A stretch of 47,344 bases of DNA from Chara braunii (taxonomy: Eukaryota > Streptophyta > Charophyceae > Charales > Characeae): assembly GCA_003427395.1 (NCBI GenBank), contig BFEA01000523.1, forward strand, positions 958,920-1,006,263. The letters are read 5' to 3'. This document shows positions 20,568 through 30,890 of the stretch, one piece after another. How positions within the stretch are numbered: position 1 is the first letter of the stretch; the number at the start of each line of letters is the position of its first letter. The translations under genes and the position numbers were made by a program. Under the pieces are notes generated by a model. That model worked only from the letters and a program-made list of their open reading frames with translations. It was not told where the DNA came from and searched no databases.

Positions 20568-20663
20568 GCCAGCTACGGAAGGAGGAAAGGAGAATGAATC
20601 TTCTGCTAAGATACCGCCAGCTACGGAAGGAGGAAAGGAGAATGAATCTCCTGCTAAGATATG
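20568..20663 (+). repeat. 48-bp tandem duplication in copy 2
   Basis: A 48-bp unit beginning GCCAGCTACGGAAGGAGG is present twice in a row with very few differences. Being 16 codons long, it keeps the reading frame of any overlapping ORF, but I see no protein family there. I could not find the duplication in copies 1 or 3. Confidence 0.8.
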
Positions 20664-23167
20664 GGAAGATGCCTTCAGTTTCCGCTTGCAATCTACCCTC
20701 ACTACGCACCACGCTAAAACATCACAAGTACCTGACCGAAATCCCAACCGGGTTCATACACCTTTGCGGTGCGACGAGGGTTTGCTGGTAAGTTATCCTT
20801 TCCTCTTATAACTTTTTCCTCCCCTCCTATCAATAGCAGAGAGGGATAGTTGTTGATCACTTACATCGGTAGCCTTAGATGAGACCCAAAAATGAATCTT
20901 AGGCCAAAACACGACCGGATAAACTGATACTTACGCAGCCCACATCTCCCACAACACAGAAACCACCTTTCTATCGTGGATTTCGGGCCTGCCGTTGAAC
21001 TCGCCACCTCCCCAAACCTCAGTATCAACTTTTACCCCACTCGATTCCGTTGAGGATCGAGCGAAAACTACATTTTTCCTCTTTCATCTTGCTCACGTCC
21101 ACCACAGCCACCGCGCACTGCCTTTTCTTACTAACTTCTTTAACACTTACTCCCTCGCCAATCTAACCTCGCCATCGAACTCGCCCTATACCAAAACATT
21201 GGACCCGACTCTTTCCCCGCCTAATCCCGTTGCAATTCACGCGAGCTATCCCTTTTTCGATGCGCCTCACCTGCCATCTCCACGCACTAACTTTCTTCCT
21301 AGCCCCTATTTCTACTGACTTCCTTCCAAAACTGACTTCATCCTCGTGTTGCCCGACCCCAATAACCTTTGAAGCGGCTCTCCCCTCGCCCTTTTCCATT
21401 CATTGTCAAAGGAGAAACCTCCTCTCCTACCCGGCCATATTCACTATTTCCCCCACCTCAGGTTGCGAGTGGACCCGACACCAGCGCACGTCCAGGTGCA
21501 TTTCCTTTTCACTGCGTCCGTACCTCGCTCCTCCTGCTCACTGTTCCACCGCCCGTCGCTCCCTGCCCTACTGCCCAGCTCGACCGCCCGTCACCGCTCC
21601 GCCTCACTGCCCATTGCCGGTCTCCCTCGCTGCCCGTCTTCTCACGCCCGTCACCTCCACCCTTCTCCACATGCATCCGGCCCTGCTTAGCGCCCCTGTT
21701 CCTCTCGCTCTAAATCCTCATCCTCCCCCGCTACCCTTCCTCCTTCGCCCAGACGGCCGCAGAAGTGCGCGCTATGCCAAACATCGCCCAAGCATCGACA
21801 GACACCGTCAGTAGGCCGGTGGTAGGGAGGACAGACTTCCACTTGGGAGTGTAGAACACTTACCTGTTCGAGTCGGATCAATTCTGAGGGCGGATAGTGC
21901 CAGGGCTCGCGTCCCATATTAAGTAATAGGTGCGACTCTGGATCCCCAACGAGTTAAGAGGGCGCACTCCTACTGCAGAGCCTACGCCCGGGCTCTAGGT
22001 AAGACAGGCCTTGTGCAAATTTCGACTGTAATAGCAACATTCAGAGGCAGACTCTGAAGGCATAAGTGGATAAGGGTCCCATGTGTTTTTGTTGCTGCAA
22101 TCTGCGGCCTCCGCCCTGGCGCATTGGCCCCACTGTGTCGGGGCATGACCCGCCATCTTACGAGACCCAGCGGGCATGCTCACACTTAGACCCCTCACAA
22201 CAGATGGTGGTCGGCGGACTGAGTACCCACGACGACCCCCGCCACCCTCGGACTGCAGCCATTTCAAGCCCACTCGGAACGCTCTCCAATCCCCTCTCAC
22301 TTCAGGCTATTGGCGCTCTCCAAGTGAGGCGCGAGGGAAGTCACGACCACGGACTCCACCACTCTCTAAACATTGACCCCTTCGGTTCGTCTCTTCGAGA
22401 CGGGCCGGGTAGGGGAAATTCCGTCAGCGCCCCGACACACACGAACTCGTAGGTCAACCAAAGGAAGCGCCTGCTCAAGATTCCTCGCCGCAAAGGCCTC
22501 CAAGTCCAGCGTCACGCCCGAGTCAAAGAACGTCGGAGCAGAGTACTAATAATACGACAATAAATCAAATAAGAATATTTAAAAACTTTTAACCTGTCAG
22601 AATATGACGAACGGGGAAACAGAAAACGCTAGTACTATCCCAACGCTGCCGAAAGGAGTGCCAAGGGGGATAGCCCCGTCGGTCCCTTTATGCCACTGTG
22701 ATATCCCGCGCCGTCGCCGTTCGACCTCGATCCCTGAATCTCTCCGACAGAAGTACGACATTGTAGCCAATAGTGCTAGATCCAAGGCTGAGCCTAGTAC
22801 TCGCGAACACCTACATAAGCGGATACTGCGCGACGCGCGGCTCCACCAAGACGTTTCAAAGTCACATTGTTGTCGATGTCACCCTCCGCTCGTGCGCACA
22901 AGTCACCGGCAAGCACGTCAACCAGCGGGACGTAATCCTTCTATTCCCTGTTTAATAATGAGAAACAATCTGGCCGGCGATCGCGCCGACTCTTAACTCA
23001 TCAACAAAATTTAAAAGAATCATGCGCGCCCCAAATCCGCGCGCCCACACACTCTCTATCCTAGTCAACAATCCAGTCAATGTAAACGACAGACATTACC
23101 GCGACTCGCGCGGTGTACTCAAACCTTACATTAAACTTATTTTCTGTCATTTGCAAAAACCAGAGCA

Positions 23168-23187
23168 GATACCCTTGTAAGGGTATT
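23168..23187 (+). repeat. Terminal hairpin next to the right end, copy 2
   Basis: ATACCCTT and AAGGGTAT form a perfect 8-bp stem with a 2-nt loop, ending about 11 nt before the element end. Copy 3 keeps it (25397-25416 on the plus strand). In copy 1 the left arm has decayed. Confidence 0.85.
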
Positions 23188-23197
23188 CGCACCGACA

Positions 23198-23201
23198 GCG
23201 T
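23198..23201. repeat. Target site duplication, right, copy 2 (GCGT)
   Basis: It is the exact partner of 15505-15508. The Penelope-like frame resumes at the next base. Confidence 0.8.
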
Positions 23202-24662
23202 GTTGAGTGGTTGGCAATCACTCGGAGGGGTGAAGCGAGGCATGTTGACTGCGTTCTTAGCGAGTATGTGACTGGTGTGGGTCGTTCGCTTGATGGCTTG
23301 GTCCTATCCCCGCTCGATCGGAACACAAGTGAAACGTGGGTTGAGTGTCTGCTACTATATGAGGTCGGGCTTCAGAAGATGTATCTCTGCAATGAGAACT
23401 ATGAGACAGTTTTTACTCCGCCAAATGTGCTGCTGAGCAACTGCAAAGCGGCTTATGAAAGTGTGGGCCTTGGTAAGTTAGCTACCTGGGACCGACAGGG
23501 TGGGTTACAATTTGCATATGTAATATATAAGGAAAAGGATAAGTTAAAGAAACGTCTGATTGTTCCCTCGTTTGCTAGTCCTTTTCGCGTGGCATCTGGG
23601 TTGCTCTCAATCGCGTTGAATGGATTGATTAAAATGATAAAAGTGTCGCATTTTAACGTGCGCACGATTGGTGATATCAAAGGAGAAATGGGCAGGATTA
23701 ATGAGTACGGTATGAAGATGGGACTTGATTTTGAGGTGCGTACGTACGACATAAAAGAAATGTTTACGCAACTGTCACATAAGGAGATTAGGATGGCAGT
23801 AAAATGGGTGGTGGATGTGTTTCATGAGAAGGTTGTGAAATGGATTCGGATCAACATCCAGAAGAGGCAGTCGACCATCGGTAAGTCACCTGGGGAAGCC
23901 GGGTGGAAATCAGTTAGACTAAGTAAGCTGGTCACATTAACTGTGTTCCAGTTGTCAAACACGTTCTTTCGGGTGGGTGATTCAGTTTTAAGACAAAAGC
24001 AGGGCATTCCAATGGGTGGAAGAGTCAGTCCGCCTCTGGCCTGTGTCATGTGCATTTTTTCGGAATACTTGCTCATGATATCCCTTGGCGCCGATGCTAG
24101 GTTTATCACTGGGAAAATATACATTGATGATCTGCTGTTGGTTTCGCTTTTTAAGAAAGATGACCCAGTACTTGTCTGTAAAGCCAAGGAGTGATTCGAC
24201 TTAGTGACACAGTGCTACCCTGTCGGATTGCAGCTTGAAAGGACTGATCCAGGGAATGGTACATTGGATTTTTTAGAGACCAGACTTATTGTGGGATGTG
24301 AACCAAGGTGCATTATCATAGCACACAAATTCAAGAATTCAGACTCCATTTGGGGTCCGGATGGCTTGCGTTTTAGAACCTATAAGGACTGAAGATTATT
24401 TGGGCCTACCAAAGCAAAGTACGCCACAGTGGCGAATACCATCCTCCGAATTTCCAGGAATTCGAATAATTGGGGTGTTACCTTCCTCAATATCTTAACG
24501 TTGGCGAAGGAATTGAGGAAACTGGGTTACCCCAGCAAGGTGGTGATTGCAGGTCTAGACTGGATGCGCAGGAGAGATCCGAGTCCTTTTTGGAGTCGTA
24601 TGGCTGCTATTTCCCGCGTGTGGCTGGGGGAAAAGCGTGGAGAGCGTAGAAGTTTGCTGTGA
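23202..24662 (+). pseudogene. Penelope-like ORF, reverse transcriptase part
   Basis: One frame reads from the copy 2 junction to a terminal stop at 24660-24662, with in-frame TGA at 24192-24194 and 24390-24392. LVLSPLDRNTSETW near 23300 matches the Asp/Asn-rich start of this RT group. The TYDIKEMFT segment (about 23744-23770) carries the first catalytic Asp. QGIPMGGRVSPPLA (about 24000-24040) is the motif B region, and YIDDLLLV (about 24120-24145) is the catalytic core. All three catalytic Asp are intact. After the second TGA, an R-rich, Ser/Asn-containing thumb-like segment follows, ending in a gYPSK-type motif (about 24430-24560). No C-terminal nuclease domain follows, consistent with the N-terminal GIY-YIG. 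The enzyme would prime reverse transcription at a nicked target. Confidence 0.8.
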
Positions 24663-25173
24663 GGATGCGCCTGGGAAGCCACCTGGGGTCGAGATTACGA
24701 TCTGTGTCTTTGTTCCACCCCTGGCAAAACTGCGGATTGTAGTATCCAGGCAATCTGAGTATCCTACGGCAAGTAGTACACAAGTACAAACACGGATGAA
24801 TGGTCGTTTCAGATACACTGAATCGGGTACAGAGTAGGGAAACGTGGAAACGAGGTAGTCCGGTACGGACAAACTCTCTGCGGCGCGATGTGTTCAAACA
24901 TCAGGTCGGGCCATAGGCTGTGTGGCCAAAAGGCTCAACTGGGTTGAACTAGGTCAGGCCAAGGCGGGACAACGTCCGTCAATATACTGCGGTTGTATGG
25001 AGACGCGGTGCCTGGGTGGATCCATTCGCGCGTTTGAACTACTTGGGAAATAAAGCCCAATTAGTTTATTCGAGTAATATGCTCGGCTGTATAAGGGCGG
25101 CGATGAAGTAGAGGTGAAAAGTAGTATATATTTGGTAGTAGAAGTAAGGAATCCTCAACTTGACTGACGTATG
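24663..25173 (+). other. 3' untranslated part of the Penelope-like element
   Basis: About 510 bp lie between the ORF stop and the right terminal repeat. No domain or RNA gene was recognised. Confidence 0.55.
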
Positions 25174-25303
25174 AGTGGAAGGGTTGAGTTTTCCCTGATG
25201 GTGTTGAAATTAGGGTATGTGGTGGGGAAGTTGGTGACGTCATGATAATAAAGCTCACATCATCTTCTTCATAATCTTTGTATTGTTTCTATCATGCTGT
25301 GAT
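25174..25303 (+). repeat. Right terminal direct repeat (pseudo-LTR) of the Penelope-like element
   Basis: It matches 11405-11534 at 127 of 130 positions. One of the three changes turns a G-C pair of the conserved foldback into a G-U pair, so the hairpin survives. The last two bases overlap the start of the target duplication, which leaves the boundary uncertain by about 2 bp. Confidence 0.85.
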
Positions 25304-25387
25304 ACTCCCACTTAGCTATGTCATTGTTGCACCGCCGCGCACTACTTTCTTTTACTAACCCCTTAATCTACCGACTCTCATGCTCGT
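25302..25387 (+). mobile_element. Transposon copy 1, part 2 of 3
   Basis: It resumes with the second ATACTCCCACTTA and continues copy 1 sequence homologous to about 21100-21180 of copy 2 (the phrase CCGCGCACT and a following CTTTCTTTTACTAAC-like run). It stops at 25387, where copy 3 inserted. Confidence 0.75.
25384..25387. repeat. Target site duplication, left, copy 3 (TCGT)
   Basis: TCGT is repeated exactly at 32680-32683. Read in the orientation of copy 3 the duplication is ACGA. Confidence 0.8.
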
Positions 25388-25396
25388 TGTCGGGGT

Positions 25397-25416
25397 GAAT
25401 ACCCTTACAAGGGTAT
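25397..25416 (-). repeat. Terminal hairpin next to the right end, copy 3
   Basis: ATACCCTT, two bases, AAGGGTAT: the same 8-bp perfect stem as in copy 2, about 10 nt inside the element end. Confidence 0.85.
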
Positions 25417-27238
25417 CCGCCCTGGTTTTTGCAAGCAACAGGAAGTAAGTTGGTTTAAAGTCTAAGTATACCGCGCGAGGTGCGGGTGAGTCTGTAGTTT
25501 ACGTTGATTAGATAGCTGACTAGAGTAGAGAGTGTGTGGGCACGCAACTTTAAGGCGCGCGGGTGATCTTTCTTTTTTGAATTGTTCATAAGGCCAACAT
25601 AGCCAACCGGCCTGGTTTTTATTTGCTGATTAAGATAAGAATATCAAAGTTTTTGTGAGTTTTTGTCGTCCTATCCGGCACGTCCGACCGGCAGTAGGTT
25701 GAGTGTGCGGAATGACGCACGCGTGGCGGTGGGCGGAGAGGCGGCCCAGGGCGCTTTCTGGACCCTGGGCGTTGTGCTGCACTAGTTCATATGAGAGTCC
25801 TCGCATGCTGGTTTCAAGCTTGGGCCTAGCCCTATAGGTTACAACATTGGACTTGCGAAACGGAGGTGCGGGGATCGAGACCAGCAAACGGCGGTTTAGG
25901 AGCGAAGCAGCATTGGATGAGACGGGCTTAGGAGATCCCCCTTAGTTTTTGTTGGGGAAGGTCGATCGCGGACCCTGTTGGCAGGACCGGGGAAGTGTCG
26001 ATAGGTCCAGGCCCTCGGTCTCCCTATTTAGCTGGGAGGAATTTTAATTTTATCATTATTTGATTTTTTTTTCTATCCCATCCGGGTCCGGTACCAGTTC
26101 CGAAACCGGCCGTGGACCCGCTGGCCTACCTCGGTGGGAACGCGAGTGGACTGCTGAAGTAGCAGGCCTGCGTTCGGGCCCATGTATTTTTTTGAGCTAT
26201 CTGGGGCTGCTCGGGCTTCGATAGTGCCGTGGGGTATTACCACGGCTGAAGTCCTTCGGGACGTTCGTTAACATTGGAACGATACAGAGGAGCTTAGCAT
26301 GGCCCCGGCGCAACGATGACGCACATAAAATCGATAGCAGCCTTTCTCGTTTTTTTAATTGTTGTTGATTACTTGCCTCGACTTTTCCAATCTGGTTGTT
26401 GCGCTTGTAGTATGCTAGTTCTAGTCGGTGGCAGTACGAGGGAGGCGAGGAGGAAGAAGACGAGAAAGGAGGAAGGAGAGAGAGTCGGGTGCCTATCTAA
26501 CTCGTCCCTCGGTGGGAACGAGCGAGAAGGGATACAAGGCAAGAAGTCATGTCGAGTGCATGCCTGGAGGGAGTGAACCCGGATTGAAAGTCGCGCAAGG
26601 TGCATTCGGCGTAGGAGGGACAGTGAACGCATGGAGACTACGAAGGATCGGAGGGAGCTTAAGGACGACGGGGAGCGAAGACTCGAGATCCTACTCACAT
26701 CTCGTTAAAATTAGGTGGAGAAAGGTGGGAGGTAGGGGGTCTAGCCCCGGGCGAGTCGTGCTACGGGTCCAGAATTGCGAGCTAGTTAGTCGGAGGGAGA
26801 AGGCGTGCGCGGGTGCTATAGAGGGGAGAGCAGGAAAGTGTTAACCCCGCCCGATTCTCGACAGAATCAGGCAGGGAAAGGTAGGATTCGTAGGTTTTGA
26901 CGCTGGGCAATTCCATTAGTATCTATAGATTAGGTGATGGGTTAGTAGAAGGGAAGTTGTAAGAAGGGGATGAATCCGCCCGCACTCTAGCAGAAGATCC
27001 ATTCTGAGTTGCTCATCCTATTGATGAAGCTAGCGTAAGGCTAGTAGCAGGGCGAAGAGGAGGGGAACGTCGAGTCTTGGGTTTGAGTGAGAGGCGAGCC
27101 GAGATGAGTAGCAGGGGCTGCGCCGGAAGGCGAAGGTGGCGACTCTCGATGTATCTGGTCGGATTCTAGCGGTAGATTCATTCGGATCTGATCGTTCTAT
27201 CAGTGGTAGTGACGAGCCGACAACTGCGGGTTAATAAC

Positions 27239-28540
27239 TTACTTGTTGGTTGTGGCGTTGCTCTAGAAGTGGCCCCACGCTATCCCTCTGCATACATGGT
27301 GGCATAACAACGTCCTCTCTCATTTTCTGTTGGAAGCCTCACTTCCACCTGGTCAGAATAGGAGAGGTAGCGTTGCGGGCTAGCGTGTACGAGGGAGAGA
27401 GAGAGAGAGACTTACCTGCTGACCACGTGGTGTATACTTCCGTGAATCCACGAAAGATTCAATCGACTTTGCTCGTGCAATCAAAAAAAGGGGGGGTGCG
27501 TGAGACCAACTGCAGAGTTGAAGGCCTACCTGCCATCAAAATCGCTGGAGATCCTGCTGTACTGAGTAGCCAAGACCGAGGAGCAAGGTCGGAGGCTCAC
27601 CTGCGAGACGAATTGTTGCTTGTTCTGACGAGACGAAGAAGGTGAGAGACGGGCCGCAGGAGTTGAAGGCTTATCTGTGACTGATTCGCAGCTCATTCCC
27701 GTCGAGTGAGGCAATAGGAGGAAGCCACGGGATTGGAGACTTACCTGTTGGAAAGTGCGCCGCCCATCCCTTCAATCGGAGCAGCGAGGGGGAAAGCAAC
27801 GGGGACTGCGGTTCTGCCTGTCGGTCGGTGTACCATTCATCCGATCAGCCTGTGAAGCAGCAGGCGAGCCGCGAGATTGTAGAGTTACCTGTTGGTTGAA
27901 TTGTTGTTCATCCTACCATATGAGGTGGTTGAGGGCGAGCCACGAAGTTGGAGGCTTGCATGTGACCATCATATTTGGGGTCACGCACTGCAGAGGCGGA
28001 GGTCTGCACGAGCGGTTCTGCAATACACCACAGTTGTTGCTATGCGGCGATAGAGAGAGCGGCCTTGTTGCTGCGGTTTAGCCGCTACCTTTCGGGTCAC
28101 ATGTCCTGCAGAGGAGCTGGGTACAGTGTTGCCCTCCGTTGGGCTTACTATTAGTACGACCGTGCAAAGTCAGGCATGCAGACTGTTGCTTGTTGTTGTA
28201 AGACTGTGGCACCACGACCTCTGCTGTGCAACGGGCTGCCATACGAGGAGGAGGCTCGCCGTTGTGCCAAGCTTGCAGCTGCACCAGTTACAGTTTCACT
28301 GTTGCTCGCACTGACTGCTTCAATGGTTTACGACTGTTGCTTCTTGGGTGTGGACTCTGCTGCTTACCTCAACTACGCTGTTACCGCGGCGGTTGCTGTG
28401 GCACTACCCATTTTGCGCGCTGGAGGAGCAGACACCATGCAGCAGATTTGGGGGGCCGTATGCAAACCCGGGCGTCGCTCAGGCTCTTGCATATAGTGAC
28501 TGGCGCAGGAAGTAGGAGTGGTGACCTACCTGTTCTAGCC
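27239..28540 (-). repeat. About 71-bp tandem array carrying a splice-donor-like word, copy 3
   Basis: On the plus strand, TTACCTG or close variants (TTACTTG, CTACCTG, TCACCTG, TTATCTG, TTGCATG) occur at about 27240, 27412, 27526, 27597, 27671, 27741, 27885 and 27956, and again near 28529. Gaps are mostly 70-74 bp, with one of 144 bp that contains a decayed unit at about 27813. GGAGGCTTACCTG-like context is shared. In element orientation each unit reads CAGGTAAG, the consensus 5' splice site. The first two gaps (172 and 114 bp) and the part beyond 28000 are irregular. Confidence 0.65.
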
Positions 28541-29412
28541 GTGCGCTGCCGTTCTCGTCAACAACCATGGAGAGGGGAAACTGCAGCAGGGCGCAATTTG
28601 TACCAGTCGTTGTGCGTTGCTGAAGTACAGTGCAGCAGCGTGTTGAGTTTCACATGTTATGCTGTTGCGGCATCTTGTGCTCGCATGCAAAGTGCTACGC
28701 GTGTGAAGTTCTACTAAGGTTCTGCGGGTTATTTGTATTTCATACTGCTGTACAGTGGCGATTGGTCGAAGGAAAGGAGCTGGAACTTAGAGGAGTAGTC
28801 AAACTATGAAGGGGGTTGTTGCAGCAATTCGAAAGGGCATCAGGGAGTTGACTTCAACAGTTTGACTTCAGAATTTGATCAAGCTGCTACAGTTTGGCCA
28901 TCATTGCGGGCCCCTCAGGCGCATCAAGGAACCAAGGCCCTCTCTCGCGAGTCTGAGTGCACCCTCCTTGGATCTGAGAGTCTCAAACCTATCTCTTTCT
29001 GCCCTTCTCACTCTAAGTCTAGTCTGTTGGTTACAAGAGGAAGGCGGCAGGCGGGATTGCAACCCGTAGGACCGCAACAAGACTTTGTGGGGAGTCCACC
29101 CACCGATTGCGGGAGCTCTGCCAGAACCTAGGCGAGGTTCTGGAGGCAGGGAACCATCAGGTATATCATTCTCTATCTGTATGACCTTACTATACCCCTG
29201 TTTGTTTATCTCCCTTTAGTTTGGCTGGTGTATGCATGAGATTGTCCCTATGATTTTGCTTTTGTTCATGATATAATCAGATTGAATGGAAGGAATGCAT
29301 AAGAGTGAAGTTTAAGTTTCATCTTTATTTTTGGCTGAAAGCAGACTAAGGAGTGGGGGAAGGTGGGAGGAAGACAGACTGCATGCGTTTGACTGAGTCA
29401 ACCAAAGACTGG

Positions 29413-30031
29413 CCATTGTTTCTAAGCTGAATGGCACAGGGCTGTGTTTATTTGGTTGTTTTCTGAAGGGCAAGGCATTGTTTCTAAGCTGAATAGTCTT
29501 GTTGCTATGTTTCTTTTCTGAAGGTTTGCCTGATGTGAAGGGTTTTCTTGTTTTGTTCTGAGGGAGGATTTTTTGTCCAAGGCTGAACATTGTTTCTAAG
29601 TTGAATAGTTTAGCCTGAAAACCACGCACATAAGTACAACCTGAGTATAAAAGAAAGTACTTTACTTATATTTGCAAGTGAACTGACAGTTGGGCATTGT
29701 TTCCAAGCCGAATGGTCCAGCGCTAAGTCATATCATCAAGAAGAGAAGGGAAATTACAGAGTATAATTGGAAATAGTCTGGGCAAGCTGAACATTGTTTC
29801 CAAGCCGAATGATTCAGTTCCCTGCCCATATTTGTTTTTTCTTTTGACAACAAAGTCAGAAAGCTACTAAATCCTGGTTATTAAACAGTTCAGGGCGACT
29901 AGGCATTGTTTCCAAGTCAAATGGTCTAGTCATATGCCCAAAGAAGAGATAAGTAGTAGTGCAACCTGTTCGTGTATATTTTAAGGCACGCTGGACATTG
30001 TTTCCAAGTCGAATAGTCTAGCATTTGTGCC
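29413..30031 (-). repeat. Array of 7 short hairpins with a second loop type, copy 3
   Basis: Foldbacks lie at 29413-29434, 29471-29501, 29581-29615, 29690-29720, 29780-29827, 29893-29939 and 29985-30031. On the plus strand each contains ATTGTTTCYAAGYYGAAT, whose ATT and AAT ends pair. After AAT comes an unpaired A or G, then the second arm. Arms vary in a matched way: GGCTGAAC/GTTTAGCC, CAAGGC/GTCTTG, TTGGGC/GTCCAG, GACTAGGC/GTCTAGTC, GCTGGAC/GTCTAGC. Three units have a further outer stem (GGGCA/TGCCC, GGGC/GCCC, GGCAC/GTGCC). The unit at 29893 is at the same place as copy 1 8719-8746 and copy 2 18242-18271, where the loop is much shorter. Confidence 0.88.
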
Positions 30032-30339
30032 ATATGTAAGTTGGGTATAAGGGTTGAATTATCTGAAAATTCATGAACTGTCTTATATGAAATAACTTGG
30101 GATTGGTGAGAGTACTTACCTTTGTGGTTTGGCCTGCATGTGACTGAGTGCGACTACTACTTAGTCTGAGTGTCAGTTTGATAGGTAGTTGCTTTAGTTG
30201 CTCGCCACGTGCTAGAGTCATAGGAGTTACTTTCAATTTCTGCATTTTCTAAGCTAAGTTCTTTTTACTTAGGTCAACTTCTGCATTTTTTGGGATCTTT
30301 TATTTTTACTTGGTCTTGTATAAATCTTGGTAAGCCACT

Positions 30340-30890
30340 TTCTCTACGGGAAGCGCTGCCGAAATTTCTACAAAATCATGAAGCTAATCAGGTTTTGTCT
30401 TTTTCAGGGTCCAACTTTTATGACTATTTGGCTTGGTAAAAATATGGGACACCTCCCTTTCTAGAGAGAGTGTTGCCCAAATTTTTGCTAATTCGGGGAG
30501 TTGACAAAATTAGACATTGAAAAGTCAAAGTCATTTTAGATTATGAATTTAGCTTTGTATAGATTTTGGAATAACATTTTCTCTACGGGAAGCGTTGCCG
30601 AAATTTCTACAAATCTAAAGAGTTCGTAAAATTTTATCTTAGTTGAACTCATGTTTTGTTTCCTAAGTTCATATCTGACTTAGTATAAATCTGGGAAGTC
30701 TCCCTTTCTAAAGGGAGTGCTGCCAAAATTTTTGCTAATTTAGGGAGTTAGACAAAATTTTACTTTAGAAGGTTGAAGATTATTTTTTCTTTTATATTTA
30801 GACTGATATAAATTCTGAAAAGGCACTTTCTCTACGGGAAGCGCTGCCGAAATTTCCTTAGTTTAGAGGAGTTAGATTCTATTTTTACAG
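30340..30890 (-). repeat. Five 122-bp tandem hairpin units, copy 3
   Basis: Unit marks (the AAATTT-type ends on the plus strand) fall at about 30362, 30481, 30601, 30726 and 30851. The best fold pairs AAATCTTGG with CCGAAATTT around an inner CTTTC/GGAAG stem with a TCTAC-containing loop. The two unit types alternate as in copies 1 and 2. Confidence 0.85.

Larger units (their letters stand above)
15509..23197 (+). mobile_element. Non-coding 7.4-kb transposon family, copy 2 (complete, 7689 bp)
   Basis: The most complete copy starts TGTCGAGCGCATCGGTCC and ends GGTATTCGCACCGACA, with an exact GCGT duplication. It interrupts the Penelope-like ORF. Its halves differ: the first 3.6 kb is AT-richer and holds the palindrome, the 122-bp units and the hairpin array, while the rest is GC-rich and C-rich on the plus strand. 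Proline-rich frames of up to 194 codons in the second half (21230-21814) come from this composition and show no transposase motifs. Shared landmarks tie it to copy 1 and copy 3 along the whole length. The ends pair as a short inverted repeat (TGTCG) only. This argues for a cut-and-paste or integrase-like insertion but does not name the superfamily. Confidence 0.88.
11405..25301 (+). mobile_element. Penelope-like retroelement with N-terminal GIY-YIG, split by transposon copy 2
   Basis: The element is bounded by a 13-bp target duplication and by 130-bp direct terminal repeats that differ at 3 positions (11405-11534 and 25174-25303). Without copy 2 and its duplication it is about 6.2 kb. The single plus-strand coding region reads, in order, a Gly/Arg-rich N terminus, a coiled or charged segment with a SAP-like motif, a GIY-YIG nuclease domain, a basic linker and a reverse transcriptase with YIDD. 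GIY-YIG before RT is the permuted order known from the Naiad/Chlamys-type Penelope elements. Classical Penelope elements have the nuclease at the C terminus. Eight in-frame stops, one frameshift and the insertion make it inactive. Confidence 0.82.

Noticed and set aside
21230-21814. 194-codon Pro/Ser-rich frame in transposon copy 2
   Set aside because: It is not preserved as a frame in copies 1 or 3 and has no transposase or capsid motif. C-rich composition explains it.
15509-23197. Reading the 7.4-kb family as Helitrons because of the 3' terminal hairpin
   Set aside because: The ends are TGTCG...CGACA, not TC...CTRR, and exact 4-bp duplications flank copies 2 and 3, whereas Helitrons make none.
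12825-24392. TGA read as Trp (altered genetic code) to explain the many TGA breaks
   Set aside because: TAG breaks are nearly as common, frameshifts also occur, and the unrelated Gypsy element shows the same pattern. Decay is the simpler explanation.
25826-25880. tRNA gene in copy 3
   Set aside because: A GGGATCGAGACC word resembles a B box and a TAGGTTACAAC word a weak A box, but no cloverleaf with acceptor pairing can be drawn.
28226-28717. 163-codon Cys-rich plus-strand frame in copy 3
   Set aside because: It runs antisense to the element over irregular minisatellite sequence, with no counterpart in copies 1 or 2.
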